Below are positions 1 to 7,729 of a DNA stretch of 10,324 nt, in pieces. Location of the stretch: NCBI GenBank assembly GCA_002407045.1, contig DHKB01000041.1:39355-49678 (forward strand), written 5' to 3'. Every line of letters begins with the position of its first letter. The first letter of the stretch is position 1. The position numbers were made by a program, and so were the translations under genes. The DNA is from Candidatus Bruticola papionis (GTDB taxonomy: Bacteria; Vulcanimicrobiota; Xenobia; Xenobiales; Xenobiaceae). A model generated the notes under the pieces. That model saw only the letters and a list, made by a program, of their open reading frames with translations, made no database searches and had not been told where the DNA came from.

Positions 1-59
1 TCGTAATGAGGGACGAGCGTTTTTATTTGTTTAGCTACAAAATTTTCCAATTCAGACAT
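1..59 (-). CDS. 5' end of an unidentified gene in the immunity position (partial)
   Basis: Only the first 19 codons are in the window (MSELENFVAKQIKTLVPHY), then the reading frame leaves at base 1. The ATG at 57-59 is preceded by AAGGAGA (69-75) at a 9-nt spacing, a strong ribosome binding site that overlaps the stop codon of the nuclease gene upstream. That arrangement implies translational coupling to the nuclease. Genes directly downstream of nuclease toxins usually encode the cognate immunity protein. The short helical start, with an acidic head and a hydrophobic-basic pattern ending in VPHY, would also fit a small cytosolic protein such as the YezG/DUF600 type, but 19 residues cannot establish a family. 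The start and existence of the gene are well supported; the immunity role is inferred from position only. Confidence 0.7.
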   Translation of the reverse strand, partial: MSELENFVAKQIKTLVPHY

Positions 60-68
60 AACTAATAG

Positions 69-75
69 TCTCCTT
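69..75 (-). promoter_or_regulatory. Ribosome binding site of the putative immunity gene
   Basis: AAGGAGA on the minus strand lies 9 nt before the ATG at 57-59 and overlaps the TAA stop (74-76) of the nuclease gene. It decides the start of the truncated downstream gene and suggests coupled translation of toxin and partner. Confidence 0.7.
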
Positions 76-976
76 ACTTATTCTCAATAACTACGCTGAC
101 TCTATAATTGGAGCCATCTTCGCCCTTGTAAGTAACATAAACCGTAGTTTGCACGAGGTTGCCTTTGTCGTCGTACTCCTCCTTAATAGAAGAGACCCTA
201 CCGTCGGTTTTATCCAACTTTTCATTGACAACGTCTCGGCCATTTTCTGGAACTTCGCTTTTAAGCGAGCCGTCAATATTATTGTCAAATTTGTAGACAG
301 TAACTTGACCGTCAGCTGTCACAGTAGACTCAATAAAGTCGGGACGCTCGGACTTTTCATCTTTGTAAGCAAGTTTGGTTTTGACAGTAACTTCTTGGCC
401 TGCATCCAAAGCGTCTTTGACGTCGTTTTCCATGCGCTTGTAATCGCTTTGGTTAATGCGCGAATCCATAGCTACAAGGTTGCCTTCACCAGCGTCACCA
501 CCAAGATCGCGTCCCGCAATATGGCCACCTTGATCATTAGGCCTTCTATTTTTGCCACCGACACGCTGCTGAGCTTCATTATCGCGCTCATTTTCCGGCG
601 TGCGCTCAGGTTTAGCTTCAGACTCAACTAATCTACCTTGGCTGTCTGTTTTATAAATGTTGCCATTAAGTACATAAGTAGCATTAGGCTTTAGTTTGCC
701 ATTAACACAATAGACGCGCCCATTATCGTCGGTTTTATAAGTAACTTCGCCAAAAGTGTAAGTATTATTGGGAAGCAATTTGCCACTTTCGCTCTTATAT
801 TGCTTGCCATTATCGTCGCAAAGCTTAGCTGAAATATCACTTTCATTAGCAGCTAAATTAGTATCGTCAGCTTCCTCCAAATTGCCAAAGCTGAGCCCTT
901 CCAGTTGCCTACCCAAAGGAGAATTAGCCAAGCTGTTTTTTAAGTTTTCAACATTTTCTTTGAAAAAACCGGCCAT
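74..976 (-). CDS. DNA/RNA non-specific endonuclease, toxin-like effector
   Basis: 300 residues. A putative nuclease domain runs from about 137 to 230. It contains NDQGGHI (147-153), corresponding to the catalytic D-x-G-H motif of His-Me-finger DNA/RNA non-specific endonucleases (Endonuclea_NS_2 type), with H152 the likely general base. It is followed by GNLVAMDSRINQSDYKRME, which matches the conserved N-L-V-x-M...N...Y-K-x-M-E block of that family, and then by beta-rich sequence. Residues 65-92 and 93-120 are two copies of a 28-residue module (GKL-x-PN-x-TY...YKTD-x-x-GR). The N-terminal 50 residues are helical and acidic, with no signal peptide, membrane segment or LXG-type domain. Residues 245-300 are an extra C-terminal tail of unknown role. 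The ATG at 974-976 overlaps the stop of the ATPase gene in TAATG, with AAGGAG 9 nt upstream. The family is known mostly as polymorphic toxin tips; that this protein is a secreted effector handled by the upstream genes is inference. Confidence 0.87.
   Translation of the reverse strand: MAGFFKENVENLKNSLANSPLGRQLEGLSFGNLEEADDTNLAANESDISAKLCDDNGKQYKSESGKLLPNNTYTFGEVTYKTDDNGRVYCVNGKLKPNATYVLNGNIYKTDSQGRLVESEAKPERTPENERDNEAQQRVGGKNRRPNDQGGHIAGRDLGGDAGEGNLVAMDSRINQSDYKRMENDVKDALDAGQEVTVKTKLAYKDEKSERPDFIESTVTADGQVTVYKFDNNIDGSLKSEVPENGRDVVNEKLDKTDGRVSSIKEEYDDKGNLVQTTVYVTYKGEDGSNYRVSVVIENK
617..784 (-). repeat. Tandem duplication of a 28-residue module in the nuclease
   Basis: Two in-frame 84-nt units (701-784 and 617-700) encode residues 65-92 and 93-120 of the nuclease. 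Both follow the pattern G-K-L-x-P-N-x-T-Y followed by Y-K-T-D-x-x-G-R. The copies have diverged at the nucleotide level, so this is an old protein-level duplication. Similar short beta-type linkers sit just before toxin nuclease domains in related proteins (general family knowledge), which suggests a connector or recognition segment. Confidence 0.75.
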
Positions 977-3900
977 TACTTAATTCTCCTTTGCTTTACG
1001 TAATGTACCCATTTTAAGTACAATTTCGTTTTAATTTCCTTCTCATCACGCTGTGTGCTAAAATCTTTCATAAAACACTGACTTAAAGCCATAACTTCAG
1101 CGTTGGAAGCATTGGGCAAAACTTGTAACGCTAAATCTTTCAGCGCGTTGGTAAGCCCACTATCAGTAGATGAAGTAAGTACGCAATTTTTGACTTTTTC
1201 TCTAAAGTCCAAAATACTGACAATTCTTCTAGACAATAAATCAAACTTGTCTTGGCCTAAATCTTGCTGAGGATTTTCTTTATATTCCTCAAGCAATTCT
1301 TCGACAAAGCCTTGATTGGTAGAAGAAAGAGCTAAGCAAGACAAATTCTTCTCAAGATCTTCTATGGAAAAATTGAGTTTTTGTCCAGGCAAACGTCCAT
1401 GGATAAGAAAACGAATTAACTGCTCGCGAAGCTTTTCTTTATCGGCGCTAGAAACTAAACTGGGAGCTTCATGTTCCTTAGTTTCTTGACCTAATTCCGG
1501 CTCGGTAATAATTTCGGCCCGACTTTTTAATGGCTCGACTTGTTTTTGCTCTACTGTAACTTCAAGCTCGGGGGAACTTGCGGTGCTACTCTCTAAAGGG
1601 CTAAAATCTGCAAATTTTTCAATTTGAACTAATACAGGTTCAACCCAATCATTTTGATAAACAGCCGCTACGCCGCGTTTCAATTTTGACAGTTCGTCTA
1701 CTTGGGCACTATTTAAACTGGCCGCATAGCCCACAAGCTCACGATCGCTGCGATCGGGCAAACGAAGCAATATTTTAGTGTTGGTATTTCTAATTACCGA
1801 CATATCTAACATACCGGGAGACTGATCGGCAATAATAAAGCCTTCACCATAGGTGCGCATTTCGGCAATAGAATTAGCCAGCATTTCGACCGATTTACCC
1901 AAAAGATTGGCACCTTCGGAAATTTGCTCGGTAGAAGTGCGTTTAAGCAAATTGTGAGCTTCTTCCAAAACGGTCAGGTGAGTAAGTTGACTATTGATAC
2001 AACCAGAAGACAGGCGATATTCGTTAAGCTTCATTACTAATAAGCCCATAATTAGAGACTTAGTCTCTACTGAGCCAACTCGGCTTAAGTCGACAATGAC
2101 GCTTTTATCAAATAAATCTGCGTTGGAAATTTCCTCATTAGAGAAAATAAGGCCATTAAGTCCAGTCGTTAAAGAGCGAACGCGAGTAAGTAAAGCGCCA
2201 GCATAATCGCCTTTGCAATCGGCTGAATATTTGGATTCCTCGATAACGGTTTCAATTTGTTCCAAAACATCGGCAAAGTTGGGATATTTTTGGCCTTGCT
2301 TATTTTCCGAAGTAACTAAGTCCCAGCCGGCAGCACTATAAGCTCGCTCTATAGCTTCTTTTAAGATAGCGGGCATAGCTGCATACATAGGCCAGCATAC
2401 ATTAAATATCTCAACTAGCCTATCTAAGTGTTCCAAAATGTGAATATCTTCAGGAAAACTAAAAACATTGAGCCTCAAGAGCGCTGTCTTTTTAGGATTG
2501 GTACCATAAATAGAAACATCTGGATATTGGCCAAAAACATGTTTATATTCGCCCTTGGCAGGTTCAACCACCAAGAAAGGTATATTGTAAAGGCTATGCA
2601 ATTTGCCTAAAATTTCGTATACAGTATTGCTTTTGCCCGATCCGGTAGAGCCGGTTACAAAAGTATGCATAGTTAGAGAGTCGACATCTAACTTAACTTT
2701 TGTCTCGGTAGCGCTGCCCATACTAAAGATATGGCCCAGTTCTAAGCTTCTGCTCTTATCCTCATGTCCGTAAGCGACAACTTCTTTGCCAAAATCGGCA
2801 TGTTCAACTACAGGGAAACCACAAACCGATTTTCTGGGCAAACCCATTTGAATAGCTAATTCGTTACTGCTAGACAGGGAAGCTGCCGTGACTGGTACTT
2901 TGCCATTTTTAGCTTTATAAGCAAAGATAGGATGGATAAAATTAGTGATATATTCCCTCAAAACAGGCAAATCTTTTTGATTGCGGCGGCCCCAATAGTT
3001 GATAGCTGAAGTTTCTAAGCCAGATTGCGCTCCTTTCATAAGCGCTTTGTAAGTACCAGCAGCCATTTCCGCCACTTCTTGGTTGTCGGCCAAGAAATAA
3101 GCGGCACATTCCCACATGCCCAAACTCTCACACTCGTTGAGCCGTTTTAATTGAGCGTCAATTCTCTCTAAGTCATTATGCAAAGTTTTATTTTGCATAG
3201 TTAGTTGCATATTTTGCGACTGGCCGGAAGTGCGTCCCTGGGTGTGAGTACTACTTTCAGAATGGCTACTGCTTTTGCCAAACGTTTCTCCCCTAGTGGA
3301 AGTATTACTTACAGATGAATTTTCATTGGAAGAAACTCCACTAGATTTAGTAGAAGGAGACCAAGCGCCCATAATAGCGCCTAAGCCAAAACCAGCCAGA
3401 GGCTGAACTGCACTAAGAACAGCAGCAGCTCCCAGCCCTATTCCTTTAGCCAAAGTTCCGGCGATACTAGAAGTAGAAGTAGAGTCGCTATGTGCTGTAC
3501 CTCGAGAATAAGTTGTACCTTGGGAAGTACTAGTATTTTTGCTATAGGAAGTACCAGTAGTAGTCCCTTTAGAAAGAGCGTCAGAAATAGTGATCGCTTC
3601 ATTAGTGCCATATGACATTTGCAAATTGGCAAAAGGAGAAAGTTGCGTATAAATAGCTTCGTAAGCGCAGCGAACTTTTTCCAATTCTTCAGCAGGCATA
3701 CTTCTGGCTAAAACTATAGCCGTATATCTTTGGCCTTGCATAGCCAAAGCCAATTTTTCCAAGCCTTGAATAAAGGTTTGGTTATCCTTAAAATCTTCGT
3801 CTTTATTATTGGCTACACAAGAAACAGAAGCGATATTGCGCTCAGGAATAGTGGCTAAAAATTCTTCAGCTTGAGCATCTAATAAGTCCGCCGTCTTGAC

Positions 3901-4383
3901 GCCGGGAAATTGACCTACTAAAGCATTTTTTAGGGTATCTTTTAAAGACTTAGTAGTGCGTTCATTATCTAAAGAGCGCACGCCCATATAAAAGTCGGTC
4001 TTTTGGCCGTTGCTATCGGCCACAATAAAGATGCCACAATTAAGATTTTGCAAAGCGCTGAAAACAGAAGCAAATTTGTAAGTGGAATATTCGTCTTTTT
4101 GATAAACCATTTCATTGATCTTAAAAAGGCGAATATTGCTAATTTGCTTTAAGCTATCTTCTAGCGGAACTATTTCCAGGCTAGATAATTTGTTGAGATA
4201 CTTTTTTAAAACTATATCTTCAATTAATTGGCTAGCTTGGATTCTTTGCAAAGCCAAGCTATCTAAAGTGGGCATACTGCTTTGGGTTGCGCCGCTTTCC
4301 GAAGCAGAACCGAATTTTTTAGCCTCATCTTTAGATGAAGTGGGCAATTGTCCACCATTTCTAAGCACAATAGCGTCGCTCAT
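976..4383 (-). CDS. HerA/FtsK-superfamily ATPase with Ser/Thr-rich hydrophobic insert
   Basis: 1135 residues. The ATPase core is at about 560-925: Walker A GSTGSGKSNT (578-587, K584), Walker B LTVLEEAH (803-810, acidic E807/E808), a polar IADQSP strand (851-856) and an arginine-bearing RLPDRSDRE (874-882). This order is characteristic of the HerA/DUF87/VirB4-like pumping ATPases, which act as hexamers moving DNA or protein. The N-terminal 1-260 is a mixed alpha/beta region I do not recognise. Residues 264-305 and 342-391 are very rich in Ser, Thr and Gly and flank a Gly/Ala-rich hydrophobic stretch (307-341) that could form a membrane hairpin. A helical segment (395-470) leads to the ATPase. 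After a charged linker (925-980), residues 980-1135 form a C-terminal helical domain. The ATG at 4381-4383 follows the stop of the preceding gene by 2 nt; its AGGGTGA site lies inside that gene's last codons. The motor assignment is firm; the substrate is unknown. Confidence 0.9.
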   Translation of the reverse strand: MSDAIVLRNGGQLPTSSKDEAKKFGSASESGATQSSMPTLDSLALQRIQASQLIEDIVLKKYLNKLSSLEIVPLEDSLKQISNIRLFKINEMVYQKDEYSTYKFASVFSALQNLNCGIFIVADSNGQKTDFYMGVRSLDNERTTKSLKDTLKNALVGQFPGVKTADLLDAQAEEFLATIPERNIASVSCVANNKDEDFKDNQTFIQGLEKLALAMQGQRYTAIVLARSMPAEELEKVRCAYEAIYTQLSPFANLQMSYGTNEAITISDALSKGTTTGTSYSKNTSTSQGTTYSRGTAHSDSTSTSSIAGTLAKGIGLGAAAVLSAVQPLAGFGLGAIMGAWSPSTKSSGVSSNENSSVSNTSTRGETFGKSSSHSESSTHTQGRTSGQSQNMQLTMQNKTLHNDLERIDAQLKRLNECESLGMWECAAYFLADNQEVAEMAAGTYKALMKGAQSGLETSAINYWGRRNQKDLPVLREYITNFIHPIFAYKAKNGKVPVTAASLSSSNELAIQMGLPRKSVCGFPVVEHADFGKEVVAYGHEDKSRSLELGHIFSMGSATETKVKLDVDSLTMHTFVTGSTGSGKSNTVYEILGKLHSLYNIPFLVVEPAKGEYKHVFGQYPDVSIYGTNPKKTALLRLNVFSFPEDIHILEHLDRLVEIFNVCWPMYAAMPAILKEAIERAYSAAGWDLVTSENKQGQKYPNFADVLEQIETVIEESKYSADCKGDYAGALLTRVRSLTTGLNGLIFSNEEISNADLFDKSVIVDLSRVGSVETKSLIMGLLVMKLNEYRLSSGCINSQLTHLTVLEEAHNLLKRTSTEQISEGANLLGKSVEMLANSIAEMRTYGEGFIIADQSPGMLDMSVIRNTNTKILLRLPDRSDRELVGYAASLNSAQVDELSKLKRGVAAVYQNDWVEPVLVQIEKFADFSPLESSTASSPELEVTVEQKQVEPLKSRAEIITEPELGQETKEHEAPSLVSSADKEKLREQLIRFLIHGRLPGQKLNFSIEDLEKNLSCLALSSTNQGFVEELLEEYKENPQQDLGQDKFDLLSRRIVSILDFREKVKNCVLTSSTDSGLTNALKDLALQVLPNASNAEVMALSQCFMKDFSTQRDEKEIKTKLYLKWVHYVKQRRIK
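3211..3594 (-). other. Ser/Thr-rich, hydrophobic-core segment of the HerA-like ATPase
   Basis: This stretch encodes residues 264-391 of the ATPase. Two low-complexity arms of Ser/Thr/Gly flank residues 307-341, a glycine- and alanine-rich hydrophobic segment with one proline (Q327-P328) in the middle, as expected for two short membrane-crossing helices with a turn. HerA helicases acting in DNA repair do not carry such an insert, which points to a membrane-associated form. Membrane insertion is inferred from composition only. Confidence 0.6.
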
Positions 4384-4385
4384 AT

Positions 4386-4922
4386 TTAGTCACCCTGACT
4401 GACAATAGCTGCAGAAATAGCCCCACCTACAGCGGCTCCAGCGATAGCGCTACCAACAATTACTGTAGCAGTAGCTCCCACTACAGAAGCGATTATGCCG
4501 CCAACAGTAGCTCCAGCCGCCGCTCCAATACCAATAGTAACAAACTCACTATGGCTATTTTGGCAACCTCTACATCTAGTTACAGTCTCACTGTGGCCAA
4601 CTCTATTGTGCGTTGCTGGTGTAGTTATAGGTATTAAATGATGGACCAGCTCTTTAACATGGCCTATTCTTTCTTTAGAAAAGTTGGAAATAAGCTTGAC
4701 CATCACTTGGTCCATATATTCATTAGTCCACTTACTTTTGTCAGTAATAAACTCTTGGCCGTCATGTTTATCATAAAGACCGGGCATAGAAGCGGCCGCT
4801 CTTTCCATTTCGGCAAATTCAGCGCCAGTAGGATCAGCTAATAAGCTATTTTTCATCATGATCCTAACCCGAGTGACGTTGCCAGAATTTACAGCTTCAT
4901 AAAATGCATTAGTTAAGGCCAT
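4386..4922 (-). CDS. Small paralog A: conserved N-domain, Cys/His cluster and glycine-zipper tail
   Basis: 178 residues, family not named. Residues 1-99 form a mostly helical domain (key stretches: FYEAV, RVRIMMKNSLL, FAEMERAAASM, GLYD-x-x-DG, MVKLISNFS-x-ERI) that is 73/99 identical to the product of the gene immediately upstream. Residues 110-124 hold H110, C117, C120 and H124, a spacing that could bind a metal. Residues 131-174 are a long hydrophobic Gly/Ala-rich stretch with repeated G-x-x-x-G patterns, consistent with two packed transmembrane helices (glycine zipper). The ATG at 4920-4922 has AAGGAG (4930-4935) at 7 nt and follows the previous stop by 14 nt. Together with its sister it probably provides membrane-bound adaptors or subunits for the GTPase or the ATPase; this is inferred from context. 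Confidence 0.85.
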   Translation of the reverse strand: MALTNAFYEAVNSGNVTRVRIMMKNSLLADPTGAEFAEMERAAASMPGLYDKHDGQEFITDKSKWTNEYMDQVMVKLISNFSKERIGHVKELVHHLIPITTPATHNRVGHSETVTRCRGCQNSHSEFVTIGIGAAAGATVGGIIASVVGATATVIVGSAIAGAAVGGAISAAIVSQGD

Positions 4923-4936
4923 ATTTGTGCTCCTTA

Positions 4937-5368
4937 TTATTGAAAGATGGAATCGATAAATTTTCCGAAGCCCTGGAATAACTGCTCACAGAAGCCCTTA
5001 GGCCTTGGCCTTCTAAAGCGAGCTTCATCTCTATTGCTAGAATAATCGTGGCTTTGAGCAGTTCTTTCGGGTACAGGCACCAAATAGCGGACTACTTCTT
5101 TTAGATGGCTAATTCGCTCAGGGGAAAAATTAGATATTAGCTTAACCATCAATTTATCCATATAATTGTTGGTCCACTGACTTTTATCGCTAATAAGTTC
5201 TCCACCATCATATTGGTCATAAAGGCCAGCCATAGAAGCAGCGGCCCTTTCCATTTCGGCAAATTCGGCAAAGCTAGGATCAGACAATAAACTATTTTTC
5301 ATCATGATCCTAACTCGCACTACATTGCCCGATTGTATGGCTTCATAAAAAGCACCAGTTAACGACAC
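4937..5368 (-). CDS. Small paralog B: conserved N-domain with basic amphipathic tail
   Basis: 143 residues, family not named. Residues 1-99 are the same domain as in the downstream neighbour (73/99 identical), so the pair arose by tandem duplication. The tails are unrelated. Here residues 104-124 are polar and end in a basic patch (RFRRPRPK, 117-124), followed by GFCEQLFQGFGKFIDSIFQ (125-143), a probable amphipathic helix with aromatic residues on one face, typical of peripheral membrane binding. The start is GTG at 5366-5368, because no ATG precedes the conserved SLTGAFYEA block and the position matches the sister's start. The upstream sequence has only weak Shine-Dalgarno character. It begins 14 nt after the GTPase stop, so expression probably depends on translation of the GTPase gene. 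Confidence 0.82.
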   Translation of the reverse strand: MSLTGAFYEAIQSGNVVRVRIMMKNSLLSDPSFAEFAEMERAAASMAGLYDQYDGGELISDKSQWTNNYMDKLMVKLISNFSPERISHLKEVVRYLVPVPERTAQSHDYSSNRDEARFRRPRPKGFCEQLFQGFGKFIDSIFQ

Positions 5369-5382
5369 AACTTTACCCAGCC

Positions 5383-7674
5383 TTAAATTTCCAATATGGA
5401 GTCGACGCGATTTTTAATATCTTGCAACCAAGCCAAGTTGCGCTCAGTCTCTCTAATGCGCTCTTCGACTTTGTCTTTTTCAATCGCATAGCTCCTAAAT
5501 TCAGCCAACTTATCGCGAAGTATATTGTCGAGGCGCTTAAATTCAGTCTTGTATAGCCCAGCGATTTTTTTAGACTCTGCGGCAGCATAATCACGGGCAG
5601 AGCGACCATTGTTATAAATGCCCTCTTCAATAGGAGCAAAATAAGCTTGAGCTAATTCACCAGATCTAACATAGTTCTCATCTCCATACTCATTAACCCA
5701 TTTTGTTTCACCAAACCAGGTCCAAGGTTTCCACCAACAGCGGTTTTCATAAGTTTTTTCCTCACGGCGTCTAGTCACAACTCGTCTGGTACGTTCTATG
5801 CTGGAAATAGAGAAAGAGCTAGCATCGGGGATATAGCCGCCCATCATACTCAAAGGGTCAATATTAATCTCAAGGTTACCTACGCCAATCTCACTGACCA
5901 AGGAAGCTAGTTTATTCTTGTAAGCCTTTATAAGAGAGTCGCCAGTGTTGATAAGACTAGCCTGAATAAGTTCTTCAAGTTCTACTCTCAAATCGGATTC
6001 TAAATTGGAGGCGAAACGTTGCATTTGTCGCACTTTGTCTCTAGCGTTTTCGCTACGATACTCTCGCCCGCTCCAATCACTAATTTCTTCTCTAATTTTT
6101 GCTTGATATTTTTCAATAACACGATTAACAATTTGTGAAGCTTCATTATTGACATTTGTAACAGCTTCATTTACAGAACTTTCAAATGCTTGTGCGCCTT
6201 GAAGTTTATCAATTTTGTTATTGATAGCATCAATTTGGGCAGCAATTTGGGCGCATTCTTGCTGATTTTGTAAAAGCTGATTCTTAGTATTGGCTTCAAC
6301 ATTAAGAGAGTCGATGCGGCCAATAAAGGTGTCGACCACATTTTTAATTTTAGCCGTCTTGGCATACTTATCGACATATTGGCGAATAGCCGCTTCTACA
6401 GAAATAATGCCAGTATGGATTAAAGCTTCCTGGTTTTTATTGCCTGCAGTTTTAGCTTCAAATAGATCAGTTTCGATCTTCTTTTTCAAGCTAGCAGGAA
6501 GCACAGCATATTGCTCAAGATGAAGGTTATCATTGCGGTTAAATTTACGAACCTTCATTTCAGTTTCGTCTATAGTGTCTTCGTCTAACTTTGTGCCATT
6601 TTCTAAAAGACGAATATTTAAAGCTGGCAAAGCGGCGGCTGGGAATAAATTAGGATTTTCAATGCCATGGCTTTTTAAGTAATCGCGCACTCTATCTAAA
6701 GTAGCGGTCATAGATCCGTCTTCGCCTCGGCGATCGTCCAATTTGTTAACTACAAAAATAAAACGATCTTTGCTTTGCTTGCCGCCTACTTGCATACTTT
6801 CGGCTACACGTTGCAAAAGTGCATTGTCGTCATCGGAACCAAAAGTAGCTTCCATAATGTAAAGAACGAGAGCCTTGGAAGATTGGCCTAAGAACTTACT
6901 CTGCACCGCTTTATGTTCGGGATCGCGAGAGTTATTCGGTCCTGGCGTATCTACTAAAACTAAGGAAATTTCATCAGAAGAAACAAAAGGAATGTTGCCC
7001 TTAGCTTCAATAGTCGATACTCTATCGTCGCTATTGAGCCTTTCCATATCTCCATAGGTAAGATCGTTGCAAGTTTGCAATAAATTGCCATCTTTATTGT
7101 AAACTTCGGCTCGCCACTTATTGCTACCCTTAACATCTTTGAGCTTGGTAATAATAGCGGTGCAAGCTTCTTGCTTAGAAGGCATAAGTTTGCGTTCAAG
7201 CAAAGAATTGATCAAAGTAGACTTACCTGCGCTCATAGTAGCCACTACGCAAATAGGGAAATCGCTACTTTTAGCATTTTCAAACGCGTTTATAAGTGCA
7301 GGGTCGCGCAGTTCTTCAAAAGGGCCAGCCTGAATATCTTGGAAAACTTGCTCGACTAGCTTTTGTTTTTCAGCAACTTCTTTAGCTGGAATAAATTCCG
7401 TAGCAACACTTAAAAATTTGTTAGTTTCCTTAGCTTGCTCAAAAACTTCGTTTAAATCTTCATAGTCAGAAACTGTACCATGAAAAGATATCTGGAAATT
7501 ACTATCATTAAATTCATCAACCAAAGCTTGAGGCAGTTTTTCCACCCACTCTTGCAAACGCGAATCAGGCTTAATAGACTCAGCGATCTTACTATTTCCA
7601 GCCAACTGCTTCCCGTCAACAGTGAACTTTGTTTTCAAAGTATAAGGATTGTACTCGATAAAGACCTTTTTCAT
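5383..7674 (-). CDS. Dynamin-family GTPase with extra N-terminal domain
   Basis: 763 residues. G motifs are in the order expected for bacterial dynamin-like proteins: G1 ATMSAGKST (145-153, K151), G2 around T172 in EACTAIIT, G3 DTPG (242-245) and G4 NKLD (310-313). Residues 1-95 form a separate domain (VFIEYNPY, F-H-G-T at 64-67, DYEDL at 70-74) that I do not recognise as part of the GTPase fold. Residues 455-600 are long charged helices (coiled-coil or stalk). At 628-657 an arginine-rich stretch (RTRRVVTRRREE) leads into WWKPWTWFG, a plausible membrane-contacting paddle. Residues 690-763 return to a helical stalk. Dynamin-like GTPases remodel or clamp membranes on GTP hydrolysis, and some protect bacteria from phage. 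The ATG at 7672-7674 follows AAGGGA. It is the first gene of the operon. Confidence 0.92.
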   Translation of the reverse strand: MKKVFIEYNPYTLKTKFTVDGKQLAGNSKIAESIKPDSRLQEWVEKLPQALVDEFNDSNFQISFHGTVSDYEDLNEVFEQAKETNKFLSVATEFIPAKEVAEKQKLVEQVFQDIQAGPFEELRDPALINAFENAKSSDFPICVVATMSAGKSTLINSLLERKLMPSKQEACTAIITKLKDVKGSNKWRAEVYNKDGNLLQTCNDLTYGDMERLNSDDRVSTIEAKGNIPFVSSDEISLVLVDTPGPNNSRDPEHKAVQSKFLGQSSKALVLYIMEATFGSDDDNALLQRVAESMQVGGKQSKDRFIFVVNKLDDRRGEDGSMTATLDRVRDYLKSHGIENPNLFPAAALPALNIRLLENGTKLDEDTIDETEMKVRKFNRNDNLHLEQYAVLPASLKKKIETDLFEAKTAGNKNQEALIHTGIISVEAAIRQYVDKYAKTAKIKNVVDTFIGRIDSLNVEANTKNQLLQNQQECAQIAAQIDAINNKIDKLQGAQAFESSVNEAVTNVNNEASQIVNRVIEKYQAKIREEISDWSGREYRSENARDKVRQMQRFASNLESDLRVELEELIQASLINTGDSLIKAYKNKLASLVSEIGVGNLEINIDPLSMMGGYIPDASSFSISSIERTRRVVTRRREEKTYENRCWWKPWTWFGETKWVNEYGDENYVRSGELAQAYFAPIEEGIYNNGRSARDYAAAESKKIAGLYKTEFKRLDNILRDKLAEFRSYAIEKDKVEERIRETERNLAWLQDIKNRVDSILEI

Positions 7675-7709
7675 GGCGCTTCCCTTTGGTTACCTGGTAG
7701 TATTTTCAC

Positions 7710-7729
7710 TAGCCCCACTAGCGGGACTA
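7710..7729 (-). promoter_or_regulatory. Leader stem-loop next to a T13 run in the GTPase 5' UTR
   Basis: A 7-bp inverted repeat with a 6-nt loop (one G-T pair on the transcribed strand; arms 7710-7716 and 7723-7729) lies 36 nt upstream of the GTPase start. A run of 13 T on the minus strand (7732-7744) comes before the hairpin in the direction of transcription, so it is not a terminator for this operon. The heptamer GCTAGTG also occurs twice (7707-7713, 7716-7722), overlapping the hairpin. A role in mRNA stability or translation control is possible but unproven. Confidence 0.35.

Noticed and set aside
149..631. Open frame of 160 codons on the plus strand inside the nuclease gene
   Set aside because: It is antisense to a gene with clear nuclease motifs, its product shows no recognisable domain, and all supported genes here are on the minus strand.
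617..784. CRISPR or DNA-level repeat array
   Set aside because: The two units are diverged in DNA and only alike as in-frame protein modules; no regularly spaced identical repeats were seen in the window.
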